Below are positions 4,733-5,473 of a DNA stretch of 5,473 nt, one piece after another. The first letter of the stretch is position 1. Each line of letters starts with the position of its first letter. The notes under the pieces were generated by a model. The model ran no database searches. It saw only the letters and a list, made by a program, of their open reading frames with translations, and was not told the DNA's origin. The stretch lies in contig JAGLWR010000083.1 in assembly GCA_023133315.1 (NCBI GenBank), positions 1 through 5,473 of the forward strand, read 5' to 3'. Source of the stretch: Methanomicrobia archaeon (lineage in GTDB: Archaea > Methanobacteriota_B > Thermococci > Methanofastidiosales > B48-G16). The translations under genes were made by a program, and so were the position numbers.

Positions 4733-5473
4733 CATACAACTCCTTTCTTTTCGCTTCCAAAAGCTCTACCTCCCTTCCAGCATACTCTGCGGCTGTTATT
4801 ACCTTTACATCCGTGCCTTCTATTCTTTCATAGACGTTTTTCAGCCTTTCTACGTAGTGAAGGTCTCTTGTAAAATGATGATCCGGGATTATAGTTCTGA
4901 TGTCTGTTTCATCTATTATTTTTATGATATTCTCGATACTCTTTTCTAAGTATTTTGATGGATATACATACCCTAGGAGATAAGACATGGGGCCATCGAG
5001 GATCAGTGTTTTTGGATTGTGTTCAAGTATAAACTCTACCTGATCGTCTAAAGCAGGCCCTTCTACGTCGCTTGTATGTATGAATCTCTCTTTTCCATCG
5101 TCTATCAATGTTTCCACGACATATCCAAGTCTATTGTTTGTACCGTGGTACACGGGCTTCGAAAAAATTATTTTTGTATTCTCATATGCAAAATTGGAAT
5201 TATCTGCTGTATTGATCTCCTTCGGCACATCTCTTATCTGTTCCAGAAAATATTTCGCTCTATTTTTCTGACTGAAGTTAATGTTGTTTTTGGGATCTTT
5301 AGTAAGAAGTATCTTATCTTTGTAAAGTTCTGGGTAATTGGGATCGTGATGATCGTAATGGTAATGTGTCACTATCAAAACATCAGCGATCGCTGCTTTC
5401 TTTTTTATATCTTCCCAGAGCTCGTTTCGCCTCTGGATCTCTTTTTCATGTGGTGGGAGTCTATACCTGCTCG
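4719..5473 (-). CDS. UPF0282 family metallo-beta-lactamase-fold protein (5' partial)
   Basis: The gene runs off the right edge, so its start is not visible; 250 residues are present, numbered from the first full codon at 5471. A TTG at 5378 is only an internal Leu. The fragment opens with SRYRLPPHEKEIQRR and continues through KKAAIADVLIVTHYHYDHHD (23-42), the arrangement of the archaeal UPF0282 family, whose members are roughly 300 residues, so about 50-60 residues are missing. The metal-binding HxHxDH motif is H36-Y-H38-Y-D40-H41. Further candidate ligands are H109 (KPVYHG), H132/D135 (HTSDVEGP) and D197-H198-H199 (IPDHHF). All key residues are present, so it should be an active metallohydrolase, probably a zinc or iron enzyme in the cytoplasm, but the family's substrate is not known to me. 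It converges on the HTH gene with a 14-base overlap. Confidence 0.92.
   Translation of the reverse strand, partial: SRYRLPPHEKEIQRRNELWEDIKKKAAIADVLIVTHYHYDHHDPNYPELYKDKILLTKDPKNNINFSQKNRAKYFLEQIRDVPKEINTADNSNFAYENTKIIFSKPVYHGTNNRLGYVVETLIDDGKERFIHTSDVEGPALDDQVEFILEHNPKTLILDGPMSYLLGYVYPSKYLEKSIENIIKIIDETDIRTIIPDHHFTRDLHYVERLKNVYERIEGTDVKVITAAEYAGREVELLEAKRKELYAKSS

Noticed and set aside
5376..5378. TTG as the start of the metallo-beta-lactamase gene
   Set aside because: The frame continues upstream to the window edge with sequence typical of UPF0282 proteins, so this codon is an internal Leu.

Overview
The window reads as the chromosome of a euryarchaeote, probably anaerobic. It is AT-rich by eye, has no introns or RNA genes, uses archaeal TATA boxes (several placed about 26 bases before an ATG, as in leaderless transcripts), and has T-run terminators. 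It also carries a UPF0282-type metallo-beta-lactamase, a family I know from archaea. I cannot fix the lineage more closely.

Bases 1-3454 hold a tight four-gene plus-strand operon whose promoter lies upstream of the window. The genes are: (1) a zinc-ribbon protein, cut at its 5' end, with a C-terminal tail of ten cysteines in 21 residues followed by GGGGF; (2) a radical SAM/SPASM enzyme with an N-terminal PqqD-like (RRE-like) peptide-binding domain; (3) a charged coiled-coil protein carrying an N-terminal IPGFRGY/KELRR motif; (4) an SPFH/Band-7 protein of the YdjI ('virion core protein-like') type ending in two zinc ribbons. Junctions are a 1-base overlap, an 8-base gap and a 0-base gap, each with a Shine-Dalgarno site inside the preceding gene or over its stop. 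A T-run terminator follows. The simplest joint reading is that the radical SAM enzyme modifies the Cys-rich tail of its neighbour, and that the modified protein works with a peripheral-membrane SPFH scaffold. This would be a RiPP-like modification of the tail of a folded protein, linked to envelope or stress biology. It is the most interesting item here.

Bases 3475-4336 are gene-poor. They contain a TATA box with a possible leaderless 50-codon frame, then three short minus-strand frames: an unrecognised 85-residue frame that may be a gene remnant, a convincing 56-residue two-helix membrane protein with its own leaderless promoter, and a doubtful 43-residue frame.

Bases 4337-5473 hold a leaderless 131-residue sigma-region-4-like helix-turn-helix protein on the plus strand. 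It converges, with a 14-base tail-to-tail overlap, on a UPF0282 metallo-beta-lactamase-fold protein on the minus strand whose N-terminus lies beyond the window.
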